64,000 nt of DNA from Paenibacillus sp. J2TS4 (GCF_018403245.1 NZ_BOSH01000007.1:62001-126000), one strand, 5' to 3'; counted from the stretch's first letter, positions 54,723 to 63,256 are shown. Program-made: numbers and translations. Notes: generated by a model not told the origin, from the letters alone.

Positions 54723-55940
54723 TTAGTTGTCCCGAGGCAGTCTTGCAGGTGTATACTTACGGATCCAGGAATAAACAAGCAAGCCGATCATCAAAGCCGC
54801 CTCGATCATAAAGAAAAGACCGTCCCAGTAGGCAACGGTTGTAACCGGCTCCGTGAGCTTAGGAACACTAATGGAGAAAGCATAAACAAATTGAGGAAAA
54901 AAATAAACGAGAAACAAGGCCAGACTAACCGCCAGACCCGCCAGGTAAAATACCGCGTAGCCTTTAACCAGCTTCTCCTCCCCTTCGTACACAATGGACT
55001 CCTTTGCTTTGAACCCCGGCAGATTCCCAAGGCCGGCGCGCGACAACTGACGGCTCAGCAAGGAGCGGCTATTTTCCATTAAATTATAGGTCCCCAATGC
55101 ATTCTCGATGACGTAATACAAATCCGTCTTCATAAAAAACAAGCACTGATAGATTAGCGTAATGAAAATATAAAAGACAACCATGCCCGCAACGCCGGAT
55201 AGCCACACCAGCGTGTCTCCCGCCAGCATCCGGATCATTAAAGCGGTGAACAAAAGCACTATGTCGAAGCATATCCCACCAAGATAAGGAACATATCTTC
55301 GATTAGCGGGCAGCCTCCAGACCCCATTCATATCCGTCTCGAAGACAACGAGAAATAAACGGTGCCCGATGCCCAGACGAGACGAGAGCCCCTCCGCCCG
55401 CACCGCCAAAAAATGACCGAGCTCATGAAACAGGACGACGAGCAGAGACATAACCAGCCAGACACCGGAGTTGACGAGCATCCAATCCGTTATAAAAAAA
55501 TCCCGATAATGCGGAAATAAATCCGGCCGGACGGCAAACACCGTTACAATGGCACCGAGTAGAACTGCATAGACAATCAACGAAAGCCTGTTGAAAAAAA
55601 ATCGGCCGGTCGCAGGTGAAACGAGAAGCCGGCCTGCTTTCTCGCCCTTCTCTTTGTCCCCGGCTATCGGCTGCCCATCGACTTCATCGACCAGCCCCAA
55701 CTCGATCAGTTGGTTGGCAAACTCCAGCACGTCGACATCCTCTGACGGGTATTTATTCTTCAACTGCTCTTCAATTTCCGCCAGAGGTGCATCGACCTGC
55801 AGCAGTTGAATGGCATCGATACAAATGGCGGGCATTTCGTAGAAGTCTCCACTCTCCGACTCTTCGACGATATAATTTTTTCGTTTTTCATGAATCGTTA
55901 GTCCGCGCAGCTTCATTCGGCTGTCCAGGGTTAATTCCAT
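54723..55940 (-). CDS. Membrane M50-type metalloprotease with N-terminal PqqD-like domain
   Basis: The 405-residue protein begins with a PqqD-like winged-helix domain (about 1-95, ending LLQVDAPLAEIEEQLKNKY...LIELGLVDEV), the fold used to bind leader peptides of ribosomal peptides. Then come several membrane helices with the zinc motif LFHELGHFLAV (HExxH, about 170) and a KTDLYYVIENALG segment near 270. The Asp there matches the third metal ligand of YydH-like peptide proteases. It follows a 20-codon gene for a Trp/Cys-rich peptide, with a terminator-like hairpin between them. Its job is probably cleavage or export-linked processing of that peptide; this is inference. AAGGAGA precedes ATG. 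Confidence 0.85.
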   Translation of the reverse strand: MELTLDSRMKLRGLTIHEKRKNYIVEESESGDFYEMPAICIDAIQLLQVDAPLAEIEEQLKNKYPSEDVDVLEFANQLIELGLVDEVDGQPIAGDKEKGEKAGRLLVSPATGRFFFNRLSLIVYAVLLGAIVTVFAVRPDLFPHYRDFFITDWMLVNSGVWLVMSLLVVLFHELGHFLAVRAEGLSSRLGIGHRLFLVVFETDMNGVWRLPANRRYVPYLGGICFDIVLLFTALMIRMLAGDTLVWLSGVAGMVVFYIFITLIYQCLFFMKTDLYYVIENALGTYNLMENSRSLLSRQLSRAGLGNLPGFKAKESIVYEGEEKLVKGYAVFYLAGLAVSLALFLVYFFPQFVYAFSISVPKLTEPVTTVAYWDGLFFMIEAALMIGLLVYSWIRKYTPARLPRDN

Positions 55941-55964
55941 ATCTCCGTCTCCTTATTTAAATAG

Positions 55965-55996
55965 AAAAAAGGATGCCACTATTAGGGAAGCATCCT
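55965..55996 (-). terminator. Terminator/attenuator between peptide and protease genes
   Basis: On the minus strand AGGATGC (55996-55990) pairs with GCATCCT (55976-55970), and six T residues follow. It starts 15 bases after the peptide stop. It would let the peptide be made in excess of the protease, or attenuate transcription of the protease gene. Confidence 0.75.
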
Positions 55997-56010
55997 CTTT
56001 CCACCATTGC

Positions 56011-56073
56011 TTATCTTCTCCAACCACACCACCAACAAGTTAATTTGATTCTGGACAATTTACGAATTTTCAC
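56011..56073 (-). CDS. 20-residue Trp/Cys-rich peptide, possible RiPP or signal precursor
   Basis: AGGAGGTGAG precedes GTG 56073 by nine bases and opens a frame encoding MKIRKLSRIKLTCWWCGWRR, ending TAA. The first ten residues are basic and leader-like. The last nine carry CWWCGW, with two cysteines and three tryptophans, and a final RR. The gene lies 52 bases after the HD-GYP stop and upstream of a PqqD/M50 protease, on the same strand and without an intervening terminator on the upstream side. No maturase such as a radical SAM enzyme is next to it. A ribosome-stalling leader peptide (Trp codons before a terminator) is the main alternative. Confidence 0.65.
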   Translation of the reverse strand: MKIRKLSRIKLTCWWCGWRR

Positions 56074-56125
56074 TTTGTCTCACCTCCTCGAATAGTTTCA
56101 TCTTGGAAGTTACATTTACGTAAGT

Positions 56126-57292
56126 TTATTCTATGTTCATCTTCGTCTGGGCGTAATAATGAGCGACCCAGGAAGGATAAACCTTGACAAATATTTCCAC
56201 AAGCTGCGGATCGAATTGGGTGCCTTTTCCCTGCAGTATTCTTTGATAGGCCACATCCAGAGGAAGCGCCGGACGATAGGAGCGGTGGGTCGTCATTGCG
56301 TCGAAAGCGTCTGCAATCGATGTAATCCGTGCCAACAAAGGAATTTCCTCCCCTTGCAGACGATCCGGATACCCTTTGCCATCCCATCTCTCATGGTGAT
56401 AGCGAATGACGTCTATACAGTCCTCCAAGCCTTCGATATCTTTAATTGCATCCGCCCCTACGACAGGGTGCTCCTTAATAATCTCGTATTCTTCATTAGT
56501 GAGATTCGATGGCTTCATTAGAATCTCATCCGGTATATGTACTTTCCCTACATCATGAAGCAGGCAAGCATAGTAAAAGCTCTTCAGTTCTTCTTCACTG
56601 AAGCTCTCCAGATGCCGGGCGAACAAACTCGCATATTGAGCCACCCGCTCGCTGTGTCCTCGCGTATAGGGATCCTTAAGCTCCAGAGCCGCAATAACTC
56701 CTCTGACGATCCCCTCAAGCTGACTGCTGTAGGACTGGCCGATGGCCCGCACGTATCCCTCAAATCGGTTAAGCAGAATAAACGCGACGACCGTCAGGCA
56801 GAGCACCAATAAAATCGGGAGTAGAACCTCCGGGTTCTGCAGAACAAGTCCGACCAGCAAATATTTCAGCACAGTGCCGCCAGAGACGACCCAGCAAAAG
56901 GTTTTATTGATAAAAATCGGAGAAAACAGAACTAGAAACAGCTCGACAATGTTGCCGCTTGTATATTCTACCTCCGAATTGGAGTAAACTATCAGTTCCC
57001 CTACTATAGTCGTCAAGGTGTAAACGATAAAAAATATATATTTGATCTTCTGCGGCTCGTTGCGCTTAAGTAAAAAAAACGCCGTAAACAAAAGCAGCAG
57101 TTGAACGAAATATTCACCCCATCCGACCAGGCTGTTCTCAAAACCGAATTTAGGGTCCTGGATAAATAGAGGAAATAAGTAATAATAGAATGCGTCATAA
57201 GAAATATTAATTAAGTAGAATAAGAACAGAAATAACTTAACCGCTCGGCGTTCTTGTTGTTTAAGCGTGTCGTTCAATAGATCTATACGCAT
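56126..57292 (-). CDS. Membrane HD-GYP domain phosphohydrolase
   Basis: The 388-residue protein has about six hydrophobic helices in the first 185 residues, then an HD-GYP domain (about 200-380). Motifs CLLHDVGKVHIPDEIL, KEHPVVGADAI, IRYHHERWDGKGYPDRLQGEEIPLLARI and ADAFDAMTTHRSYR are complete, so it should hydrolyse c-di-GMP or a related cyclic dinucleotide. The helical N-terminus has no sensor family I can name, but resembles 5TM/7TM receptor regions. GGGGTA precedes ATG. It is the first gene of the peptide/protease cluster and could be the receptor for the peptide; that is speculation. Confidence 0.9.
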   Translation of the reverse strand: MRIDLLNDTLKQQERRAVKLFLFLFYLINISYDAFYYYLFPLFIQDPKFGFENSLVGWGEYFVQLLLLFTAFFLLKRNEPQKIKYIFFIVYTLTTIVGELIVYSNSEVEYTSGNIVELFLVLFSPIFINKTFCWVVSGGTVLKYLLVGLVLQNPEVLLPILLVLCLTVVAFILLNRFEGYVRAIGQSYSSQLEGIVRGVIAALELKDPYTRGHSERVAQYASLFARHLESFSEEELKSFYYACLLHDVGKVHIPDEILMKPSNLTNEEYEIIKEHPVVGADAIKDIEGLEDCIDVIRYHHERWDGKGYPDRLQGEEIPLLARITSIADAFDAMTTHRSYRPALPLDVAYQRILQGKGTQFDPQLVEIFVKVYPSWVAHYYAQTKMNIE

Positions 57293-57595
57293 ATAGTGAT
57301 TACCCCATAGCTACGGATTAGTCTGTGTCGAATGCTCTTTCCCTTACCTTATTTCGTCACGGAACGACCATTTCCTTCTATCGCCAGGGGAGAAATATCG
57401 TTATAATATCGGATCGTATCGGGCCAAGTCAAATGATGTCGAACGCACCGATATTAATACCTTTTTTTCCTATTATACTATTATTATGGAAAAATGCTAT
57501 ACCTTTTACTATTTTATTTCCCCATTGGAAAAATCTCCGTTACTTTAGAAGAGGAGGTCCTCCATCTTAACTGGTTTGGATACTGAAAAAAATTT

Positions 57596-57646
57596 AATCC
57601 GGAACGCCCGCATATGCCTGAGGCTGTCACGCAGGCGTTTCGGATT
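57596..57646 (-). terminator. Terminator of the 103-aa membrane protein gene (minus strand)
   Basis: AATCCGGAACGCC (57596-57608) and GGCGTTTCGGATT (57634-57646) pair with one mismatch, with GCCTG/CAGGC inside. AAATTTTTTTC follows on the minus strand. The part 57293-57590, upstream of the HD-GYP gene, shows nothing else. Confidence 0.85.
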
Positions 57647-57663
57647 CCATTAGGTGAAAACCA

Positions 57664-57975
57664 TTAAACAATAGCACTGCTATGCCTTTGCAGCAGTTCC
57701 TTGGCTTTCTCCACATCATCCTGATGAACTACTATTTTATACTGTCCTTGGCTGTGGACCGTATCGATCGGCCCCGCCATGCCAACCGCCGCTCCTTGCG
57801 GATCGGTTGATTTCAGCTTACAGCGAATTCCTTGTTCCTTCAACAGATTGTACTTGTACTCCGCTTCCTCCATCTGGTTGCCAGTCCCGACAAACACCGT
57901 CGTCCAACTGGTCCGCGATCTCCAAATGACTACTGCGATAATAGCCGCAATGACCAGTATCCATACCCACGTCAT
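57664..57975 (-). CDS. Small membrane protein with DUF2007-like cytoplasmic domain
   Basis: From ATG 57975 the 103-residue protein has one membrane helix (MTWVWILVIAAIIAVVIWRS) and a soluble part. The soluble part, VFVGTGNQMEEAEYKYNLLKEQGIRCKLKS...YKIVVHQDDVEKAKELL, matches the fold of DUF2007 putative signal-transducing domains. A GTG three codons upstream is less likely because AAAGGG would abut it. Function unknown. It is followed by a strong terminator. Confidence 0.75.
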   Translation of the reverse strand: MTWVWILVIAAIIAVVIWRSRTSWTTVFVGTGNQMEEAEYKYNLLKEQGIRCKLKSTDPQGAAVGMAGPIDTVHSQGQYKIVVHQDDVEKAKELLQRHSSAIV

Positions 57976-58372
57976 TTTTAACACCGCCCTTTATAAGGAG
58001 TTATTACTTCCAATAAGAAGTTACCCCAAATCATATGCGGTGAATCACATTGTCCATTCCTATTTGTAAAAAATTTATCTTAACCCTTAATTTCCCAATT
58101 CATCTCTTCTATCTTGATTTCCGGACGGCTATCGCCGCAGCGGGTTGACCATTGTTCTCTTTTATGCAAAGTCCATCCTCCTCGTTGGTCGGGTCCTGCA
58201 GAAGCAATCTAAACAAAATGATTCCCGAGGGAAAAATTTTCATTGATGGCTGCAACCCTTATCCTGGGACAAGCGATTCAGAAACGTTTCTTGATCTTTT
58301 TGCTTTTGTTCTCCCGGCTCATCTGGTAAAGTAGACATGCACAGTTTATTTGTTTATGGAGGGGAAACAACG
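57976..58372. other. Non-coding gap between divergent genes
   Basis: No supported gene or repeat seen. It should hold the promoters of both the membrane protein (minus) and the TPR protein (plus), but no clear -35/-10 pairs were identified. Confidence 0.4.
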
Positions 58373-59617
58373 ATGGAAAATCCGATCAGCTTTCATTTTA
58401 ATTTGGCTGTTGATTATATAAACCGCGGGGCTCTGGGAGCCGCCTCTAACTTGTTTTACCGTACAATTATGCTGGATCCCAACCATTATCAGTCCTGGGT
58501 GAGCCTTATATTCGGTCTTGGCATTATGAAAGAAACGGGCGATCAACAAATTTTGTTGGCCCGGTACGCCAAGCGTGAGCTCCCTTATGTAAAAGAGCTT
58601 ATCGGCTCCGCACTCAGCGCCTATAAACATAATCCTAAAGCGCTCATGGAATGGCTCCGCCTTTATTCCGAAAGAGCCGAGGAGAAGGACCGTGAGATGC
58701 TGGGGCACATCATTGCCGATATAGGGCAAATGATGGCAAAGAATGCGGAGAGGATCCATGCGGGGAATAATCCGGATAAAGAATCGTCCGAGCCTCCTTC
58801 TTTGGATGAAATAGCCGAGCATAAAATTTATCTGGACTGGATTCCGGAAAAAAAGCCGGAGGAAATCTATGATTTGATCGAGCCTCTGCTGGATCTCCCG
58901 CAGTCCGTTGACATGGCCATCCGTATGCTGACCTATTTCCCCGGCCTGCGCGCAGAAAAAATGCTAAGGAGGATATGCCGCAGCGAGGAGACGTCGAACA
59001 AGAGTAAGACGAGAGCTTTAATCGCTCTTCATTGGCATGGAGCAACCGGGAACGCCAAATTGATTAAATTCGGCGACTCGTTCGTCGTCAACCTTCAGAA
59101 GCCCGAGCCCAAACTAGGCCATCACCTGCCTGATGCCTACTCAGCCTTGGTAGATTGGGTCCTTCTATGGTGGGGGAAAGCCAACGGAGTTATCGAAGGC
59201 GACCAACAATTAGAGACCTCGCCCTCAGGCAAGCTCGAGCTCGGCAAGGAGCAGCGGCAGGTGATTGAGTCCCAAATCAATCCGAACATTCCTGCCGCGG
59301 CCGAATCGATTATGAGGGAAACTTATCTTCATTACTACCCGCGGATCGCCCCGATCGTTAATGAAATAGATGAATGGGGTGCGGCCTTGCTTAATATATT
59401 GAGTGCTTTCTCCCAGAATTGGGAGGAGCCTTGGAAATTCCCGCTCCCCGAATTACAGGGCGGGTCAGGATTAAAGCGGGAATGGCTGCTTAAGGCTCTT
59501 CTTCTGAAGGATGCATCCGAGCCGAGTGGCGAACCGGAGGAAGATTCGGAGGAAGACGAAGACCTGGAAGAAGGTTCAACGGAAGATTCAACAGAAGGTT
59601 CAACAGATTCAAAGTAG
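58373..59617 (+). CDS. Hypothetical protein with TPR-like N-terminus and acidic tail
   Basis: The 414-residue protein begins with TPR-like helices (FHFNLAVDYINRGALGAASNLFYRTIMLDPNHYQSWVSLIFGLGIM, residues 6-50). A helical middle follows, with a second repeat-like part near SVDMAIRMLTYFPGLRAEKMLRRI. It ends in a 30-residue acidic tail of Glu, Asp, Ser and Thr (EEDSEEDEDLEEGSTEDSTEG). Relatives in Paenibacillus are uncharacterised; a scaffold or chaperone-like role is possible. GGAGGGG precedes ATG 58373. A strong terminator follows. Confidence 0.78.
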   Translation: MENPISFHFNLAVDYINRGALGAASNLFYRTIMLDPNHYQSWVSLIFGLGIMKETGDQQILLARYAKRELPYVKELIGSALSAYKHNPKALMEWLRLYSERAEEKDREMLGHIIADIGQMMAKNAERIHAGNNPDKESSEPPSLDEIAEHKIYLDWIPEKKPEEIYDLIEPLLDLPQSVDMAIRMLTYFPGLRAEKMLRRICRSEETSNKSKTRALIALHWHGATGNAKLIKFGDSFVVNLQKPEPKLGHHLPDAYSALVDWVLLWWGKANGVIEGDQQLETSPSGKLELGKEQRQVIESQINPNIPAAAESIMRETYLHYYPRIAPIVNEIDEWGAALLNILSAFSQNWEEPWKFPLPELQGGSGLKREWLLKALLLKDASEPSGEPEEDSEEDEDLEEGSTEDSTEGSTDSK

Positions 59618-59683
59618 ATTCAAACATAAATGGACGGTAGCTCGACAAGTCAATCGTCGGGCAAGTTAAACCTATACTTCGTT

Positions 59684-59712
59684 AAATACCCGGCTAACTT
59701 AGCCGGGTATTT
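59684..59712 (+). terminator. Terminator of the TPR protein gene
   Basis: AAATACCCGGCTAA and TTAGCCGGGTATTT form a perfect 14-bp stem around a single C. T residues close the stem and act in both directions. Confidence 0.85.
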
Positions 59713-59947
59713 CCTGTGGCCGCGTTTACCGTTTAAGGGTGGGCAGGGCCGGGTTGGCCCATGGATTCGCTTCCGTCAGATGGCACTAAGGTAAGGTACC
59801 CTTTTATCCTACTGGCTCTTACCGGTTAATCCGTTCTGATTGGTATAACTGTGGTGTGAATGCCACAGGGAGGTTTGAAGCAATATACGCTTAAATAAAC
59901 TATAATTCCCTGCCAAAGTTTACCCGCTGATTCCCCTCCAATAGTAA

Positions 59948-60003
59948 TTGCACAGGCTGGTTATAACGTGCTATAATCTCTAATAATTACGAATATATGT
60001 TCG
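59948..60003 (+). promoter_or_regulatory. Promoter and LexA-like box of radical SAM gene
   Basis: TTGCAC (59948-59953), an 18-base spacer and TATAAT (59972-59977) form a promoter. CGAATATATGTTCG at 59990-60003, just past the start point, differs by one base from the perfect Bacillus LexA palindrome CGAACATATGTTCG. A LexA roadblock is plausible; not proven. Confidence 0.5.
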
Positions 60004-60092
60004 TCAATCATTGAGGAAGAATAGCAGCATAACACTAATCGACAATGTTAAGAGGCTGGCCAGTTCAGAATAGTTCTCTTAAGGAAGGGATG

Positions 60093-61055
60093 ATGACCAT
60101 GACCCGCCCAATCCAATATGAGCTCATGCAGGCCAAGACGATGCTCAATCCGGTCAAAGCCCCCTCGATGCCTTTCGACTGGTCCCTTAATCCATATAGA
60201 GGATGTCAGCACGGGTGCAGCTTCTGCTATGCTCGCAGTACTCATTCCTTCTTGGGAGAAAGAGCCGATGATGCGTTTCAGAATCACATCTATTTAAAGG
60301 AAAATGCCGCGGAGGCGTTGGAGCGCCAGCTCCATTCCGCCGCCCGGTCCAGGAAGGGGCTGAAGGGGCTGGGCAGCATTGCTATCGGCACAGCCACCGA
60401 TCCTTACCAGCCGATCGAAGGCAATGCCCGGCTAACCCGACAATGCTTGGAACTGCTGGCTAAATATCGGGTTCCTGCCAGCATAACCACCCGTTCTCCG
60501 CTCATCCTCAGAGATATGGATCTGCTGCTCAAGCTGCCTCACGTATCGGTTAATCTCAGTGTGAATACTCTTAACCGGACCGTATGGAGAAAGCTGGAAC
60601 CGTCCACCCCTTCTCCGATTAAACGACTGGAGACCGTCGGACAGCTAGTCGGGGCAGGTATAGAGGCCGGAATTTTTATGGCGCCTGTCCTTCCTTATTT
60701 AACCGACGCTGCAGAGGATTTGCAGGAGCTAATCGAGACCGCCTCCCAGTACCGCCCCCGTTTCATGATTCCATCCTACTTACGTTTAAGCACAGCGGAA
60801 GTAAAGGTATGGTTCTTTGGAATGCTGGAGCAATCGTTCCCGGAGCTTGTCCGGCGATATGCGCAGCTATACCGGTATTCCGGCTATGCCCCTTCCGATT
60901 ATCGCGAGGAGAAGATGACGGAGATTAAAAGACTGCTTGCCAAGTATAAGCTCGGGACTAAGCAGCCTGTTAAGCGTAGCGAGCCGGAGGGTATTCCTAA
61001 TGGCCCCTCTTCGGCCAATGAGCCGGTTCAGCTCAGCTTTTCCTTTGGCAATTGA
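60093..61055 (+). CDS. SPL-family radical SAM protein (Rv2578c-like)
   Basis: The roughly 320-residue protein has the radical SAM cluster motif CQHGCSFCYAR within SLNPYRGCQHGCSFCYARSTH. An IAIGTATDPYQPIEG segment and TTRSPLILRDMDLL are typical of COG1533 (SplB-like) proteins. These are related to spore photoproduct lyase, but the substrate of this subfamily is unknown. A DNA-repair role would fit the LexA-like box upstream and the convergent ung gene. AAGGAAGGG precedes three candidate ATGs (60090, 60093, 60099); 60093 has the best spacing. It ends with a Pro/Ser-rich tail. Confidence 0.88.
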   Translation: MTMTRPIQYELMQAKTMLNPVKAPSMPFDWSLNPYRGCQHGCSFCYARSTHSFLGERADDAFQNHIYLKENAAEALERQLHSAARSRKGLKGLGSIAIGTATDPYQPIEGNARLTRQCLELLAKYRVPASITTRSPLILRDMDLLLKLPHVSVNLSVNTLNRTVWRKLEPSTPSPIKRLETVGQLVGAGIEAGIFMAPVLPYLTDAAEDLQELIETASQYRPRFMIPSYLRLSTAEVKVWFFGMLEQSFPELVRRYAQLYRYSGYAPSDYREEKMTEIKRLLAKYKLGTKQPVKRSEPEGIPNGPSSANEPVQLSFSFGN

Positions 61056-61102
61056 TCCGCGGCGCTGAGCTTTGATCCGCTGGCAATTGATCCGCGGCGG
61101 CC
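61048..61102. repeat. Short direct repeat between convergent genes
   Basis: GGCAATTGATCCGCGGCG occurs at the end of the radical SAM gene (61048) and again at 61082. TTTGATCCGCTG lies in between as a partial third copy. No terminator with a T-run separates the converging genes. Confidence 0.6.
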
Positions 61103-61106
61103 TTTA

Positions 61107-61781
61107 TTATATATCAGGGATTTGCCAGTCGATTTCGGCCATCCCGCTTTCACGCAGGAAGTGATTCGCCTTGGAGAACGGCCGACTCCCAAAAAAACCC
61201 CGATTCGCCGAGAACGGACTCGGATGGGGCGACCTTATGATATAATGTCTCCCCGACGTAATTCTCGATGCCTTCTCTTGAGCATATTTTCCCCACAACA
61301 AGAAGACCAGGGGCTCCTCTCTTTCATTCAACAGCTCGATGACTCGATCCGTGAAGGTTTCCCAGCCTTGTCCTTGATGTGAATTGGCCAGCCCTCTCCT
61401 TACCGTTAGCACGGAATTCAGCATGAGGACACCTTGTTCCGCCCAGCTCTCCAGATAGCCGTTATTGGGAATGCTGCAGCCCAGATCCTGCTGAAGCTCT
61501 TTAAAGATGTTTTTCAACGATGGAGGAGGTTGAATGCCCGGCTTGACCGAGAAGCTAAGCCCGTGGGCTTGCCCCGGACCGTGATAAGGGTCCTGGCCGA
61601 TAATAACTACTTTCGTTTTCTCGTAAGGCGTCAAATGAAGGGCGGAGTAGATTTCACGCATATCCGGATAAACGGTATATGTATTGTATTCATGGACCAG
61701 CAGTTCTCTAAGACGAAGATAATAAGGTTTATGGAACTCCGGCTCGAGCAGCGGAGCCCAGTCATTGTTTAAAATAGCCAT
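61107..61781 (-). CDS. ung: Uracil-DNA glycosylase
   Basis: The 224-residue family 1 enzyme removes uracil from DNA, the first step of base excision repair. Motif A, IIGQDPYHGPGQAHGLSFSV, holds the catalytic Asp, and motif B, HPSPFSANRGFFGSRPF, holds the DNA-intercalation loop; both are intact. The length is normal. GGTTAGGAG precedes ATG 61781. It converges with the radical SAM gene. Confidence 0.97.
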   Translation of the reverse strand: MAILNNDWAPLLEPEFHKPYYLRLRELLVHEYNTYTVYPDMREIYSALHLTPYEKTKVVIIGQDPYHGPGQAHGLSFSVKPGIQPPPSLKNIFKELQQDLGCSIPNNGYLESWAEQGVLMLNSVLTVRRGLANSHQGQGWETFTDRVIELLNEREEPLVFLLWGKYAQEKASRITSGRHYIIRSPHPSPFSANRGFFGSRPFSKANHFLRESGMAEIDWQIPDI

Positions 61782-61867
61782 TCTCCTAACCTTCCTTGTA
61801 TATGGTATGATCCGATTAATAGAGTCTCAAAAAAGAAATAAGCCCTCGAAGAAAAGGTATCATGAAT

Positions 61868-61962
61868 TGTAACGAAACTACATATCGTTAAATCGCTATT
61901 TTTACCTTGTTTCAAATTTTAACGAAACTGCATATCGCTATCTTCCCTTTTTCGCCTCTTTT
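61868..61962. repeat. Direct repeat pair AACGAAACT-CATATCG
   Basis: TAACGAAACTACATATCGTTAAATCGCT (61869 on) recurs as TAACGAAACTGCATATCGCTATCTTCCCT (61920 on), 51 bases apart. GTTTCGTTAC at 61993-62002 is an inverted partial copy. No gene is seen between 61782 and 62905. Confidence 0.65.
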
Positions 61963-62139
61963 TATCGACTTTTCCGCCGATAGAGTTACCCAGTTTCGTT
62001 ACCATCCCGCCGCTCCTATTTTTTGCACAAATAAGGATACACAGTTCGCTAGAACGCTTGCGGCCATCCCCCTCGCGACTTTTGTGCAATAATATCAAAT
62101 CCCATGCGCGATGTCGGCCCATGTAACGACTCATAGGCG

Positions 62140-62233
62140 CTTCGAAGTAGAGTACCATGTGCGGCTACCATGTGGCGTTCTCATGCGGGCTCCCTTGCGG
62201 AACTTCGATGTAGAGTACCATGTGCATCTACCA
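62140..62233. repeat. Direct repeat pair CTTCGA-GTAGAGTACCATGTGC
   Basis: CTTCGAAGTAGAGTACCATG plus TGCGGCTACCA (62140-62170) recurs with three differences at 62203-62233, a 63-base period. The part between is also rich in CATG words. Confidence 0.7.
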
Positions 62234-62239
62234 TTATAA

Positions 62240-62622
62240 CGGACATCCGTGACCATTAGCCGTCCCCAAAGGGGCTTTTCGGAAACGTAATGGACACCAG
62301 TGACCCTTAGCCGAGAAAATGATGCGAAATGAGGAGAGTTTCTCGGATAAAGGACATTCATGTCCGTCAGAATAAAGAAACCGTCTCATTTGGCGGATAA
62401 TGGTCGGTCATGACCGTTACCGTTTCATTTGACGAACAGTGATCGGTCATGACCGTTACCGTTCATTTTGGCGAACAGTGATCGGTCATGACCGTTACCG
62501 TTTCATTTGGCGAATAGTGATCGGTCATGACCGTTACCGTTTCATTTGGCGAATAGTGATCGGTCATGACCGTTACCGTTTCATTTGGCGAATAGTGATC
62601 GGTCATGACCGTTACCGTTCAT
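62240..62622. repeat. 39-bp tandem palindrome array with degenerate leading copies
   Basis: CGGTCATGACCGTTACCG occurs six times, starting at 62405, 62444, 62483, 62522, 62561 and 62600, with an exact 39-base period and near-identical spacers (TTTCATTTGGCGAATAGTGAT). The core CGGTCATGACCG is a perfect 12-bp palindrome. Three diverged relatives precede it near 62240 (CGGACATCCGTGACC), 62291 (TGGACACCAGTGACC) and 62351 (AGGACATTCATGTCC) at 50-60 base spacing. It is not a CRISPR array, because the spacers are repeats themselves. Confidence 0.93.
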
Positions 62623-62905
62623 TTTGGCTGTACAACCTTTGGATACTGTACACCGTTGGATTTTTTTCGCACATCTTTTCATCCTATCCTTCGCCATTTC
62701 CACTATGAATCGACGGTCTCTCGGAGTTCGTTAGATCGGTCTGTATCCGGTCAAGCACTAACCTTGAGATTTGAGCCTTAATAGAATTGTAGCATAGTTC
62801 CATCGATTGCTTCATCGCCCCTGGAAACTAATTCAATCCATTTCCTGATCCTATCGACTGCTTCCAGATTCATATCGAATGTCCTTCACAGAGCGCCTAA
62901 GTTCG

Positions 62906-62948
62906 GAAAAAAACCTGCAGAAGCCTCCTCTCGGAATCGATCTGCAGG
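62906..62948 (-). terminator. Probable terminator of the ddh gene (minus strand)
   Basis: CCTGCAGA (62914-62921) pairs with TCTGCAGG (62941-62948) and is followed on the minus strand by seven or more T residues. It lies about 300 bases past the ddh stop. The part 62950-63240 between is rich in GAAGAA/GCGAAG words on the minus strand and holds no convincing gene. Confidence 0.65.
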
Positions 62949-63256
62949 TTCTTCGGTTAAAAAGTCAGCATCCCGTTATGTTCACCGGTGTGTTCTTCGC
63001 GGCTTCTTCAGCGGCTGTTCCCGAACGGCTTCTTCGCGATTTCTCCAGAGGCATCACCTACGCCGCCTTTACGCCTTCTTCAGTCAAGTTCTTCGCCATT
63101 CTTCACGGCCCTCCTCAGCTGTTGCTTCGACGGTTTCTTAAGCGCCCTTCAGTAACTACTTCGGAAGCGCCTCAAATTTGCCGTTACCCACGTTTGTTAG
63201 GCCGGAAGCTTCTTGGCTTTTAGAATCCAAGGACAATAGCCAACAGCCTTAGCCCG

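Noticed and set aside
62240..62622. Possible CRISPR array
   Set aside because: Both the palindrome and the intervening bases are repeated; there are no unique spacers and no cas genes.
62439..62708. 89-codon frame with a 13-residue repeat (VIGHDRYRFIWRI)
   Set aside because: The 39-bp repeat period is divisible by three, so any frame stays open; no ribosome site, and the DNA palindrome is the conserved feature.
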